Part shown: positions 25,207 through 34,016 of the stretch, piece after piece | Position numbering within the stretch: position 1 is the first letter of the stretch | How the letters are laid out: each line of letters begins with the position of its first letter | Origin: Rhizobium sp. CF122 | GTDB taxonomy: Bacteria > Pseudomonadota > Alphaproteobacteria > Rhizobiales > Rhizobiaceae | Length of the DNA: 64,000 bases | Assembly (NCBI RefSeq): GCF_000282035.1 | Contig: NZ_AKKA01000109.1 | Span: 1 to 64,000 of the forward strand | Direction of reading: 5' to 3' | Made by a program: the position numbers and the translations under genes | Notes under the pieces: model-generated | Told to the model about the DNA's origin: nothing | Database searches by the model: none | What the model saw: the letters and a program-made list of their open reading frames with translations, nothing else

Positions 25207-26256
25207 CTACTTATGGCCCGTCACTGCCGGGCTGTAGACCAGAAGGCTCAGGATCTCGAACAGCACCTGAGCGCCCGCCTGCGCGGTGTTGGTGGTGCTG
25301 TCATACTGCGGGGCGACCTCGACGACATCGCCGCCGACGAAGTTGAGACCCTTCAGACCGCGCAAGAGTTCAAGTGCCTCACGGGTGGTCAGGCCGCCGA
25401 TCTCGGGTGTACCGGTGCCGGGCGCAAAGGCCGGATCGAGACTGTCAATATCGAAGGACAGGTAGGTGGGGCCATCGCCGACGATCTGCCGCGCTTTCTC
25501 GATGATCGCGGGGATGCCCATCCCGTTGATTTCCTCTGCATGGATGACCGTCATCCCGGATTCGTAGGAGAACTCCCAGAGATATTCGGCAGGACCTCTA
25601 ATTCCGATCTGGATCGTACGGGTCGGATCGAGAACGCCGTCGAGCACAGCGTTGCGCATCGGGCCGCCGTGATGGAATTTGGTCTGGTCGAATGGACCAC
25701 CGGTATCACAATGGGCGTCGATATGGATCAGGCCGACGGGTTCCTTGGCGCCGACCGCCTTGAGGATTGGATGGGTTATGGAGTGGTCGCCGCCGACGGA
25801 GAGCGGAATGACACCCGCCTCTACGATCTTTCGGATCGCCGCCTCGATATTGTCGTGGCATTGCTCCAGGCGGTAGCGACTGCCAAACGGAATATCACCG
25901 ATATCGGCTGCCCTGAGATCGTAGGCAGGAGCACAGTCGAGGGCGTGATTGTAGGGGCCGATCCGCTCGATGCTGCGCACGGCCCTCGGTCCAAATCGCG
26001 AGCCCGGCCGATTGCTGACGCCGAGATCCATCGGGATGCCGACTGCCGCAACTTGCAGGTCACCAAAATCGGGTGTGGCGAAATTGACCTCCTTGTAGGG
26101 CAAGCCTGCGAAGGTCGAAATGCCGGAATAGGGCGCGGCACGGGTGCCGCCCTTGAAGATCTTTTCGGCCACGCGCCGGAAGCGCGGGTCGAAGAACTCC
26201 GCGCTGTCTCCAAACTTCTTCCGCAGATCCTCTAGATGCTTCTTCAACTCGGCCAT
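25207..26256 (-). CDS. Agmatinase/ureohydrolase family enzyme
   Basis: A 349-residue enzyme of the arginase superfamily. All manganese-binding motifs are present: GGDHSITHP, HIDAHCDTG and YLSFDIDSLDPAFAPGTGTPEIGG. It should hydrolyse a guanidino compound (agmatine, guanidinobutyrate or similar) to urea plus amine. The N-terminal extension of about 60 residues before the core (ELKKHLEDLRKKFGDSAEFF) is longer than in E. coli SpeB and resembles guanidinobutyrase/guanidinopropionase-type members. GAAGGA 7 nt before the ATG at 26256 fixes the start. It is divergent from a PotD-like importer and upstream of no other enzyme, so substrate identity rests on context. Confidence 0.88.
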   Translation of the reverse strand: MAELKKHLEDLRKKFGDSAEFFDPRFRRVAEKIFKGGTRAAPYSGISTFAGLPYKEVNFATPDFGDLQVAAVGIPMDLGVSNRPGSRFGPRAVRSIERIGPYNHALDCAPAYDLRAADIGDIPFGSRYRLEQCHDNIEAAIRKIVEAGVIPLSVGGDHSITHPILKAVGAKEPVGLIHIDAHCDTGGPFDQTKFHHGGPMRNAVLDGVLDPTRTIQIGIRGPAEYLWEFSYESGMTVIHAEEINGMGIPAIIEKARQIVGDGPTYLSFDIDSLDPAFAPGTGTPEIGGLTTREALELLRGLKGLNFVGGDVVEVAPQYDSTTNTAQAGAQVLFEILSLLVYSPAVTGHK

Positions 26257-26342
26257 CGTCCTGTCCTTCATCCCAAATTGCTCGACAATATCACTGACAG
26301 GTGCAGCCCCTCTCGTGAAGGGCGGCACCCGATCGGCTGCTC

Positions 26343-26735
26343 TCAAGACCGTGGCGAGAGGTGCTCGTGAATGGCCAGCCACTCACCGGTTGGCTGCTTC
26401 TCGAAAACGATGGTCTCGCGCTCGATGCTCGTCGAGGGCTCGCCGTTGAAGCTTAGGTCGGTCTCGACGGAGTGGGTGAATATGGCGATGGGGCCGGCGA
26501 TCTGAATATCTCTGTCGCTCGAACGGCAAGCGCTGACGCGAAAGCCGTCGCGCGTCTCCCAGAGGGCCCATTCGGCCTCGTACTCGGCGCGCGTGGCGAG
26601 CCGGCGGTCAAGATTGTGAAATATGAAGGTGGCATTGGGCGCGAATGCCGAGAAATAGCTGTCGCGATCGTGCCTGCCAAAGGCCTCGACGAGGCGGTCT
26701 GCCGCCGCAAGCACGGCATATTGCTGATGTTCCAT
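26343..26735 (-). CDS. NTF2-like (SnoaL/DUF4440-type) protein
   Basis: A 130-residue alpha+beta protein with the cone-shaped NTF2-like fold pattern: VLAAADRLVEAFGRHDRDSYFSAFAPNATFIFHN at the N-terminus and REEIVF-like strands (RETIVFEKQPTGEWLAIHEHLSP) at the C-terminus. Members bind or isomerise small molecules; the ligand here is not evident. It lies between the TetR and agmatinase genes, 15 bp after TetR and about 86 bp before agmatinase, so it belongs to the same operon. Confidence 0.75.
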   Translation of the reverse strand: MEHQQYAVLAAADRLVEAFGRHDRDSYFSAFAPNATFIFHNLDRRLATRAEYEAEWALWETRDGFRVSACRSSDRDIQIAGPIAIFTHSVETDLSFNGEPSTSIERETIVFEKQPTGEWLAIHEHLSPRS

Positions 26736-26750
26736 CCCTTATGTTTCCTG

Positions 26751-27377
26751 CTATTGAATTTTTGGGCTGCTGATCAAAACGGCAAGCGGCCTGTTCTGCC
26801 GCGCCACACGCTCCTTGAGTGTCTCAAGTGTCATCGCTTCATCTTTGACGAACTCAAGGAACATCATGTTGAGATTGTTAAAGACCATCTGGCCCACTGC
26901 CACCGCGTCGATCCCCGGCATGACGGCACCGCGAAGCTGCAGTTTCTGGACCAGCATCGAAACCTGATCGCAGAGACGCCCGTCGAGTTCGGTGTATCGG
27001 CGACTGAACGGGCTTTCTGGCTGTTGGATGGACGTCGCCATGGCGGTGCGCCACATCTCCTTGCTGAGATAGACCAGCGAGTGATCGAAATATTGATCGA
27101 TAAGCACCTGTAGTGCTTCCAATGTCGTTGGCGGTGGATTTTCGACGATTGCCTTGCCCGATTCCAGGACCTCTTCAACTTCCATGGACACCGTGGCGAC
27201 GAGAATGTCTCCCTTGTTTTCATAGTAGTTGTAGAACGTGCCGACCGATACCTCCGCGCGCTCCGCTATGTCCTCGATCCGAGCACTGTCATAGCCAACC
27301 TCGCGAAACAGGCTCGCCGCCGCCTCCAATATGCGACGATTGCGATCGGCTTTCTGCTTGGCGCGCAGTCCCGTCAT
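26751..27377 (-). CDS. TetR/AcrR-family regulator
   Basis: A 208-residue protein. The N-terminal TetR HTH (residues 11-58: RNRRILEAAASLFREVGYDSARIEDIAERAEVSVGTFYNYYENKGDIL) is unmistakable, and the C-terminal helices form the ligand/dimer domain. It is first in the minus-strand operon with the NTF2-like and agmatinase genes and divergent from the PotDBCA-like genes. The 118-bp divergent region contains an AT-rich dyad, so it probably represses both directions until a guanidino or polyamine inducer is present. Confidence 0.88.
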   Translation of the reverse strand: MTGLRAKQKADRNRRILEAAASLFREVGYDSARIEDIAERAEVSVGTFYNYYENKGDILVATVSMEVEEVLESGKAIVENPPPTTLEALQVLIDQYFDHSLVYLSKEMWRTAMATSIQQPESPFSRRYTELDGRLCDQVSMLVQKLQLRGAVMPGIDAVAVGQMVFNNLNMMFLEFVKDEAMTLETLKERVARQNRPLAVLISSPKIQ

Positions 27378-27417
27378 GTCTCACTCTCTCAAATAATGAA
27401 TGCCCTCAAAAATCATA

Positions 27418-27446
27418 TTGACTTAAAAAATGAACTCATTCAATCT
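27418..27446 (+). promoter_or_regulatory. Promoter and TetR operator candidate for the importer operon
   Basis: TTGACT (27418-27423) and CAATCT (27441-27446) are spaced by 17 bp. The spacer contains the perfect dyad AATGAACTCATT (27429-27440). A repressor bound there would block polymerase directly. The link to the adjacent TetR protein is inferred from position. Confidence 0.5.
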
Positions 27447-27495
27447 TTTTTCATGAAGACGCCGGAACGAGCGTCACCGACCAGAGGGCAACATC

Positions 27496-28590
27496 ATGAC
27501 TGACTTTATTGAAGGCATATCTGTGCGCAGATTTTGGACCTCCGCCGCGACATTGGCGCTTGCTGCGGCGGCTGCTGCACTTACCTCTGCGCCAGTCCTG
27601 GCGCAGGAAGAGTTGAACGCGCTTGTCTGGTGCGACCACACCGATCCGGCATTGATTGAACCTTTCGAGAAGGCGAACAACGTCAAGGTCAACCTGAAGG
27701 AATACGAGGGCACCGGTGCCGGGCTCTCCATCATCGATCAGTCGCGTCCGGGAGATTGGGACGTGCTTGTTATCGATGGCGTCGACGTGCAGCGCGCTGT
27801 CGACAAGGACATCCTTGCGGAGATGCCAGCCGATGCGCTCCCGAACGCGGATATCTTCCCGGAAGTGCGCATGGAGGCCAACAATACACGCGACGGCAAG
27901 ACCTACGCCGTCACCGAGAAGTTCGGGTACAATACCGTTTCCTACGACAAGACGAAGGTCGATCCGGCCGACATGAAGGACATGTCGAAGCTCTGGTCGG
28001 AGAAATACAAGGGCCGGATCGCCGTCTATGACTACTATCTGCCGATGATCGGTTTGACCGGGATTGATCTCGGCAAAGCGACGGCAAGCCTGACGGATGC
28101 CGATCTGCCGGCGATCAAGGACAAACTGTTCGCTCTTAAGGCCAACGCGAAGCAGGTCAGCGACGTTGTCTCGTCGCAGACGGCGCTTGCGACAGGTGAG
28201 GTCGATATTGTCTTCGGCGGCGGGGAATGGCTGACGGCTGGACTGGTGAAGGACAAGCCGAACCTCGACTGGACCATTCCGGAACAGGGCGCACTGCGCT
28301 GGGCGCAATCGATCGGCGTCATGAAGGATTCCACGAAAAAGGATCTTGCTTTGAAGTTCGTGCAATACATCGTCAGCCCCGAAGGGCAGGCGCGGCTTGC
28401 GACGTCTTCCTGCTACTGGGCGATGCCGGCGAACGCCAAGGCCGGCGAGCATCTGACCGGCGAACAGAAGACCGCTTTGCGCTGGAACGAGCAGGCTGAC
28501 TATCTCAAGCGCACGCAACTTTATCCGATCCCAAGCGCGGAACTGGATGCGAAGATGCAGGACGCCTGGACCGAGATGCTGCAGAACTGA
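27496..28590 (+). CDS. Spermidine/putrescine-type ABC substrate-binding protein
   Basis: A 364-residue periplasmic protein. A Tat-like or Sec signal (VRRFWTSAATLALAAAAAALTSAPVLAQ) precedes the PotD-type body: ELNALVWCDHTDPALIEPFEKANNVKVNLKEYEGTG, GDWDVLVIDGVDVQ, VFGGGEWLTAGL, and a C-terminal LKRTQLYPIPSAELDAKMQDAW. This is the family that binds polyamines and related cations. It is followed by two permease genes and an ATPase gene, and is divergent from TetR and agmatinase. The ligand is probably a guanidino compound or polyamine; that is inferred. Confidence 0.9.
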   Translation: MTDFIEGISVRRFWTSAATLALAAAAAALTSAPVLAQEELNALVWCDHTDPALIEPFEKANNVKVNLKEYEGTGAGLSIIDQSRPGDWDVLVIDGVDVQRAVDKDILAEMPADALPNADIFPEVRMEANNTRDGKTYAVTEKFGYNTVSYDKTKVDPADMKDMSKLWSEKYKGRIAVYDYYLPMIGLTGIDLGKATASLTDADLPAIKDKLFALKANAKQVSDVVSSQTALATGEVDIVFGGGEWLTAGLVKDKPNLDWTIPEQGALRWAQSIGVMKDSTKKDLALKFVQYIVSPEGQARLATSSCYWAMPANAKAGEHLTGEQKTALRWNEQADYLKRTQLYPIPSAELDAKMQDAWTEMLQN

Positions 28591-28625
28591 CGGCTTCGTC
28601 TCTTGCGTCATGCCATCATCACGTA

Positions 28626-28649
28626 CCTCTCCCTTATTGCCGGGAGAGG
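28626..28649 (+). promoter_or_regulatory. Intercistronic hairpin after the binding-protein gene
   Basis: A perfect 8-bp stem (CCTCTCCC / GGGAGAGG) with an 8-nt loop in the 77-bp gap before the first permease. There is no T-run. It parallels the hairpins after the two other binding-protein genes in this window and probably sets the binding-protein to permease ratio. Confidence 0.5.
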
Positions 28650-28667
28650 GCATTCGGAGGCTTGTCC

Positions 28668-29531
28668 GTGGCTGCTTTTCCTCTTGAAGATGCCGAACGC
28701 CGCAAAGGCTGGGGTTTTGTGGCTCCAGCCCTTGTCTGGACGATCGTCTTCTTCGTCGCCCCTTTTCTCTTCATGGCGGCCATGAGCCTGTGGGCGCAGC
28801 AGGGCGGATCGATCGTCCGCGTCTGGAACCTTGGCAACTACATCGCCTTCTTCGAGAAGGACGCGCTGTTCCGCGGGCTGACGAATTCGTTGGAAATTAC
28901 CGCCATCGTGACGGTTCTCTCGATCCTGCTTGCCTATCCTCTGGCCTGGATCATCGCCGAGCAGGTGCCGCAAAAATATCAACGAACGGTGTTGATTCTT
29001 GCGATCCTGCCGTTCTGGACCTCCTACGTCGTTCGATCCTATTCCTGGCTGCTCGTGCTGTCGCGCAATGGCGTAATCAATCAGACCCTGATGAATATGG
29101 GCGTCATCAGCGAGCCGCTTGAGCTCGCCAGCAACCGCACGGCAACGGTGATCGGCTTCGTCCATTTCTTCGTCATGCTTCTCACCCTGACGATTTATGC
29201 CAATCTTGTGCAGCTCTCGCCGAACTATCGCCGCGCGGCAGCCGACCTCGGAGCGAATGCTTTTCAGACCTTCTGGCATGTCATTCTGCCGCTGACCATG
29301 CCGGGGATCATGACAGGTGCGTTCCTCACCTTCGTGCTCTGCATCGGTGACTATGTCACGCCGCAGATTCTCGGAGGCAACAATGAGCTTGTCCTGCCGC
29401 AGATCATCATGCTGCAGCTCGGCCGACGCGCGGATTTCCCGATGGCCGCAGCGCTTTCGATCATCCTCATGCTCGCGGTTACCGCCGCCTACGTCGCCTG
29501 CGCGCGCTGGCTGAAAATCGAGAGGACGTAA
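28668..29531 (+). CDS. Spermidine/putrescine-type ABC permease (PotB/PotH type)
   Basis: About 287 residues with six hydrophobic helices. The EAA loop is YRRAAADLGANAFQTFWHVILPLTMPGI near residue 190, followed by CIGDYVTPQILGG, which is diagnostic of PotB-type permeases. GGAGG 7 nt before the GTG at 28668 selects that start over a TTG two codons earlier. The TAA overlaps the ATG of the next permease (TAATG). Confidence 0.92.
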   Translation: MAAFPLEDAERRKGWGFVAPALVWTIVFFVAPFLFMAAMSLWAQQGGSIVRVWNLGNYIAFFEKDALFRGLTNSLEITAIVTVLSILLAYPLAWIIAEQVPQKYQRTVLILAILPFWTSYVVRSYSWLLVLSRNGVINQTLMNMGVISEPLELASNRTATVIGFVHFFVMLLTLTIYANLVQLSPNYRRAAADLGANAFQTFWHVILPLTMPGIMTGAFLTFVLCIGDYVTPQILGGNNELVLPQIIMLQLGRRADFPMAAALSIILMLAVTAAYVACARWLKIERT

Positions 29532-30322
29532 TGACGCGCGATAGGCTCACAAACATCGCCACCAGCGTCTACGCCGTCGTGATCTTCGGCTTCATCTTCC
29601 TGCCGGTTATTGTGCTGGTGCTGTTTTCCTTCCAGGATGGACGCCTGCCAGTGCCGCCGTTCAATGGATTTTCCCTGCAATGGTATGAAGCCGTCTTCGC
29701 CGATCGCAAGCTGATGTCCGCGCTGCTGCACTCCTTCCTGGTGGCAACGTTATCGTCTCTCGTTGCCTGCCTTCTCGGATTTCTGGCGGCCTATGCGCTC
29801 GCGCGCTTCAAGCTGCCGGGCTCGGCTTGGCAACGCGGACTGCTCATCGCGCCGATGACGGTCAGCTACCTTATCATCGCGCTTGGGCTACTGACCGTCC
29901 TCAACGTGCTGGGCATCGGTCTTTCGCTCTGGACCGTGGGCATCGGTCACGTGGTGATCAATCTGCCGCTCTGCTTTGCGATCATCTATTCGTCGATGGG
30001 CGACCACCATATCAACATCGAGCGCGCAGCGCGCGATCTCGGCGCCAGCGACATCAAGGTCATGGTTCTCGTGACCGCGCCAATGCTGCTGCCGTCGCTG
30101 CTCGCCTCTTTCTTCCTGTCGATGACGTTCAGCTGGGATGAGTTCATCATCGCTTTCTTGCTGTCGCGCTTCGACGTGACGCTGCCTGTCGAGATCTGGA
30201 GCCTGCTTCGCTCCGGTCTCAATCCCAAGACCAATGCCATCGGATCACTGGTGTTTCTCGTTTCAGTCACTTTGCTGATCGTGTTGGAACTGTTCCTGTT
30301 TGGAAGGACAAAGAAATCATGA
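29531..30322 (+). CDS. Spermidine/putrescine-type ABC permease (PotC/PotI type)
   Basis: A 263-residue permease with six hydrophobic segments and the EAA loop IERAARDLGASDIKVMVLVTAPMLLPSLLASFFLS near residue 160, then MTFSWDEFIIAFLLSRF, typical of PotC. Its start overlaps the previous stop by one base and its stop overlaps the ATPase start (ATGA at 30319-30322), so translation of the transporter genes is coupled. Confidence 0.92.
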   Translation: MTRDRLTNIATSVYAVVIFGFIFLPVIVLVLFSFQDGRLPVPPFNGFSLQWYEAVFADRKLMSALLHSFLVATLSSLVACLLGFLAAYALARFKLPGSAWQRGLLIAPMTVSYLIIALGLLTVLNVLGIGLSLWTVGIGHVVINLPLCFAIIYSSMGDHHINIERAARDLGASDIKVMVLVTAPMLLPSLLASFFLSMTFSWDEFIIAFLLSRFDVTLPVEIWSLLRSGLNPKTNAIGSLVFLVSVTLLIVLELFLFGRTKKS

Positions 30323-31413
30323 CCGCGCCGGTTTCAATCGAGAACGCGACGAAGACCTTCGGCAGCTTTACCGCGCTGGACGACGTTTCCCTCGACATCA
30401 ATGCGGGCGAATTCATCGTCCTGCTCGGGCCCTCCGGCTGCGGCAAGACCACGCTCCTGTCCATCCTCGGAGGCTTCCTGTCGCCGACCAAAGGGCGGAT
30501 TGCGATCGGCGGCAAGGAGATGACCAACGTGCCGCCGGCAAAGCGTCCGACGACGACGATGTTTCAAGACTACGCGCTTTTCCCGCATATGAAGCTCAAA
30601 GACAATGTCGGATTCGGCCTCAGAATGCGCGGTGTCGGCAAGGCGGAGCGCGAGGAGCGCGCGAAGGGATTCCTTGACCTTGTGGGCCTCAAGTCCTCCG
30701 CCGACAAGAAGCCGCACGAGCTATCGGGTGGTCAGCGCCAGCGCGTGGCGCTCGCCCGGGCTCTGGCTGTCGATCCCGACGTGCTGCTGCTCGACGAACC
30801 GCTCGGCGCGCTGGATCTCAAGCTTCGCCGACAGATGCAGGACGAGTTGAAAGCAATCCAGAAACGCGTCGGCACAACCTTCGTTCACGTCACCCACGAT
30901 CAGGAAGAGGCAATGGCAATCGCCGACCGGATCGTGGTGATGAATCAAGGGAAAATCGAAGACTTTGGCCCACCGTCCGAAATCTACATGCATCCCCGCT
31001 CACTCTTTGCAGCCGGCTTCATGGGTGAGGTGAACTTCGTTCCCGGCACGCTCACAGATGTTGACAGCACCCAAGCAATCGTCGAGACGACGCTGGGGAA
31101 GGTCGCATTGCCGAAAGCCTGCTTCACGGCAGGCTTGCCGTCCGTCGGGCAGGCGACGACACTTTGCATCAGGCCAGAACATTTCCGCCGGGCCGGCGAG
31201 GGGGGTGGCCCGGTCACTGCGCTGGGCCAGGCCACGGTTGCCGGCAGCGCCTTCTTCGGAACGCATTATCGCTGCCATCTGACGCCCGCCGGCGCTCCCG
31301 AAACGAGCATCGTCGCGCACATGCCGCAATCGGCGGCGGTGATAGCAGGTCAAGCGGTCACGCTCGCTGTCAATGTCAGCGATATCGTAGCCTTGCCGTC
31401 GAAACAGGCATAG
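30319..31413 (+). CDS. Spermidine/putrescine-type ABC ATPase (PotA type)
   Basis: A 364-residue nucleotide-binding subunit: Walker A GPSGCGKTT (about 37-45), signature ELSGGQRQRVALARAL (about 134), Walker B DVLLLDEPLGALD (about 154), switch His in HVTHDQEEA, and a C-terminal TOBE-like regulatory domain from about residue 240 (GEVNFVPGTLTDVD through VTLAVNVSDIVAL). It should drive the adjoining permeases. The next gene, a metallo-beta-lactamase-fold enzyme, is broken. Confidence 0.93.
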   Translation: MTAPVSIENATKTFGSFTALDDVSLDINAGEFIVLLGPSGCGKTTLLSILGGFLSPTKGRIAIGGKEMTNVPPAKRPTTTMFQDYALFPHMKLKDNVGFGLRMRGVGKAEREERAKGFLDLVGLKSSADKKPHELSGGQRQRVALARALAVDPDVLLLDEPLGALDLKLRRQMQDELKAIQKRVGTTFVHVTHDQEEAMAIADRIVVMNQGKIEDFGPPSEIYMHPRSLFAAGFMGEVNFVPGTLTDVDSTQAIVETTLGKVALPKACFTAGLPSVGQATTLCIRPEHFRRAGEGGGPVTALGQATVAGSAFFGTHYRCHLTPAGAPETSIVAHMPQSAAVIAGQAVTLAVNVSDIVALPSKQA

Positions 31414-31422
31414 GCTGAGACC

Positions 31423-32005
31423 ATGGAACGTGTCGCCCCGGACAAATGGTACGAAGTGAAACGGCTGGCGGACGACGTCACCCTTATTTCTGAGCCCTTC
31501 ATCCAGGAATTCTACCGATGCAACATCTGGCACGTGCGCGGGCGCGATCGCGATATGCTTGTTGACAGCGGTATGGGCGTCGTGTCGCTGCGCGAATGGG
31601 TGCCTCTCGTCACCGAGCGCGATCTGATCGCGGTCGCTAGCCACACCCATTTCGACCATATCGGCTGCCATCACGAGTTCGAGTGCCGGGCGGTCCACTC
31701 AGCCGAGGCCGACCATAATCGATCTCGGCGACCGGTCCTTCGAGGTCATCCATACGCCCGGCCACTCGCCGGGCGGTATCGCTCTTTGGGAAGCGCAGAC
31801 GGAAACGCTTCTTTCCGGCGATATACTCTATGACGGGCCGCTGATCGAGGACAGCTACCATTCCAACGCTGCCGATTATCTCGCCTCGATGGAGCGGCTT
31901 TTGACCATGCCGGCCCGCGTCGTGCATGGCGGACATTTTCCAAGCTTCAGCGGCGAGCGATACCGCCAGTTGATCACGGATTGGCTGAACGAAAAACGGA
32001 AGTAG
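31423..32005 (+). pseudogene. Metallo-beta-lactamase-fold hydrolase with an out-of-frame internal deletion
   Basis: The first 97 codons (MERVAPDKWYEVKRLADDVT to HSAEAD) are a normal MBL-fold N-terminus with the zinc motif HTHFDHIGCH. At 31714 the frame is lost. The remaining family motifs continue in the +1 frame from about 31715 to the TAG at 32003-32005: IIDLGDRSFEVIHTPGHSPGG (third His ligand), LLSGDILYDGP (Asp) and RVVHGGHFPSF (last His). Joining them gives only about 193 residues, and the segment usually lying between the second and third motifs (roughly 40-50 residues) is absent. A deletion of that segment both removed sequence and shifted the frame. A sequencing error alone would not explain the missing length. 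Confidence 0.8.
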
Positions 32006-32024
32006 ATCTGACGGGAGTGACGAT

Positions 32025-33458
32025 ATGCTCGACAAGCGCAAATTCTACATCAATGGTGAGTGGGTAGCGCCGCTGGCGGCGAATGATCTCGAAGTCATCA
32101 ATCCGGCTACCGAAAAGCCGGTTGCGGCGATTTCGATGGGTACAGCCGCCGATATCGACCGTGCGGTAGCGGCTGCGAAGAAGGCGTTTGCGACCTACAG
32201 CCGCACAAGCGTCGAGGAACGCCTGGCGCTGCTCGAAAGGCTGCTTGAGATCTACAAGCGCCGCTACGAGGAGATGGCGCAGACGATCACACTCGAGCTC
32301 GGCGCGCCGATCACCATGAGCCGCGAACAGCAAGCCGACGTCGGCGTCGGTCACCTGCAGGGTTTCATCGATGCCCTGAAGCGCCTGAAGATTCGCGACA
32401 CGCTGCCGAACGGCGACGTGCTGCTGCGCGAGCCGATCGGCGTCTGTGGGCTGATCACCCCCTGGAACTGGCCAATCAACCAGATTGCACTGAAGGTGGT
32501 TCCGGCACTTGCGACAGGCTCGACCTGTGTGCTGAAGCCTTCGGAGTTTACACCGCTCAATGCCATGCTCTACGCAGAAATGATCCATGAGGCCGGTTTC
32601 CCGGCTGGCACCTTCAACCTCGTCAACGGCGACGGCGTCAATGTCGGCGCCGCGCTTTCGAGGCACAGGGACGTCGATATGATGTCCTTCACCGGCTCGA
32701 CACGCGCCGGCATTGCCGTCAGCAAGGACGCGGCAGACACAGTCAAACGCGTAACCTTGGAGCTTGGCGGCAAGTCTCCCAACATTGTCTTCGAGGACGC
32801 CGATCTCGAGGACCGCATCACGGGAAGCGTCCTTGAATGCTTCAACAATTCCGGCCAATCCTGCGATGCGCCGACCCGCCTCCTCGTTCAGAGATCGGTC
32901 TACGACAAGGTCGTCGAGATTGCCGAGCGTGTCGGCCGCGAAGTCAAGGTCGGCAATCCCGAAGAAGAAGGTGTCCACATCGGCCCGCTTGTCAGCGATG
33001 TCCAATTTGGTCGCGTGCAGGCACTGATCAAGGCGGGCATTTCCGAGGGTGCACGCGTTCTCGTCGGCGGAGCCGGCAAGCCCGAAGGCTTTGAGACAGG
33101 CTACTTCGTCAAGCCAACCATCTTCGCCGATGTCAACAATGACATGCGGGTCGCTCGTGAGGAGGTATTCGGGCCAGTGCTGGCCATCATGCAATTCGAC
33201 ACGGAAGACGAGGCAATCACGATCGCCAACGATACCAGCTATGGACTGGCTGCCTATGTTCAGAGCGGTGACCCTGCTCGCGCCGAGCGCGTAGCGACAA
33301 GACTGCGCGCCGGAATGGTCCACATCAACGGCGCCCCGCATCGCTATGGAAGCCCGTTCGGCGGCTACAAGCAATCGGGCAACGGGCGAGAAGGCGGAAT
33401 GTTCGGACTGGAGGATTTTATGGAAGTGAAGACACTCCACCGTCCCGATGCTGCCTGA
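32025..33458 (+). CDS. NAD(P)+-dependent aldehyde dehydrogenase
   Basis: A 477-residue member of the aldehyde dehydrogenase superfamily: GLITPWNWPINQ (about 137), FTGSTRAG (cofactor loop), general base Glu in LELGGKSPNIVF (about 244), catalytic Cys in NNSGQSCDAPTR (about 279; DAP replaces the more usual TAP/TAG), EEVFGPVLAIM and PFGGYKQSGNGREGG. It would oxidise an aminoaldehyde or guanidinoaldehyde made from the imported amine. It ends the PotDBCA-like operon, 19 bp after the broken MBL gene. Confidence 0.92.
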   Translation: MLDKRKFYINGEWVAPLAANDLEVINPATEKPVAAISMGTAADIDRAVAAAKKAFATYSRTSVEERLALLERLLEIYKRRYEEMAQTITLELGAPITMSREQQADVGVGHLQGFIDALKRLKIRDTLPNGDVLLREPIGVCGLITPWNWPINQIALKVVPALATGSTCVLKPSEFTPLNAMLYAEMIHEAGFPAGTFNLVNGDGVNVGAALSRHRDVDMMSFTGSTRAGIAVSKDAADTVKRVTLELGGKSPNIVFEDADLEDRITGSVLECFNNSGQSCDAPTRLLVQRSVYDKVVEIAERVGREVKVGNPEEEGVHIGPLVSDVQFGRVQALIKAGISEGARVLVGGAGKPEGFETGYFVKPTIFADVNNDMRVAREEVFGPVLAIMQFDTEDEAITIANDTSYGLAAYVQSGDPARAERVATRLRAGMVHINGAPHRYGSPFGGYKQSGNGREGGMFGLEDFMEVKTLHRPDAA

Positions 33459-34016
33459 TCGAAGTGTATGTCGTGTCCAACAAGCATTGCCCAGCGCCAT
33501 ATCTGGGCATTGAATTCAATAACCTTTTCATTTTCGGCCAACCACCGGGAGCGATCTGCACGACGCAAATTCGGCCGACCAGATTATCACGGTCGCGTCA
33601 CGGCGGGTGGTTCTCTGCCAGACGCCTCGGGTCCGACCGGAGTTCTTAAAGGCTCTTGGCGTGGGCGAAGTCGGCTGCCATTTCGACCGTCGAGCTGAAA
33701 GTCACAGCGTTGTCGTTTTTCCCGGATCGCCGCAGCGCTTTTCCCACACGAGTAGCCCTGCCTGATTCACGAAATTCGACCTCATTGAGTGGAATCTTGG
33801 GCTAAAGGCGAGCTGTTGATTGAAGCCCAGGAGGCAGCGCACCGGCGTCGCATCAGCCCCCATTTTGCGACGTTGCGAAGATCCGATAATAAATTGTCAC
33901 TTTAATCGGGAGATTTGCGACAACACGAGGCCTAAAACGCGTTTCAGGTCGAAGAGCGATGCCCATAAGATCAGGATCATCTCGTCGATTCACTCTGTCT
34001 TTCATGCCCGGTTCTC
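33459..34016. other. Intergenic gap (558 bp), no gene recognised
   Basis: No frame with coding character, no IS end and no strong hairpin was found. It separates the catabolic operon from the AraC/efflux locus and must contain the promoter of the AraC gene. Confidence 0.5.

Noticed and set aside
27451..28653. Long minus-strand frame opposite the PotD-like gene
   Set aside because: It is antisense to a clear binding-protein gene and has no family-like motifs; it arises from high-GC codon bias.
31974..33500. 508-codon minus-strand frame opposite the aldehyde dehydrogenase gene
   Set aside because: Antisense mirror of a well-conserved enzyme; no domain or start signal of its own.
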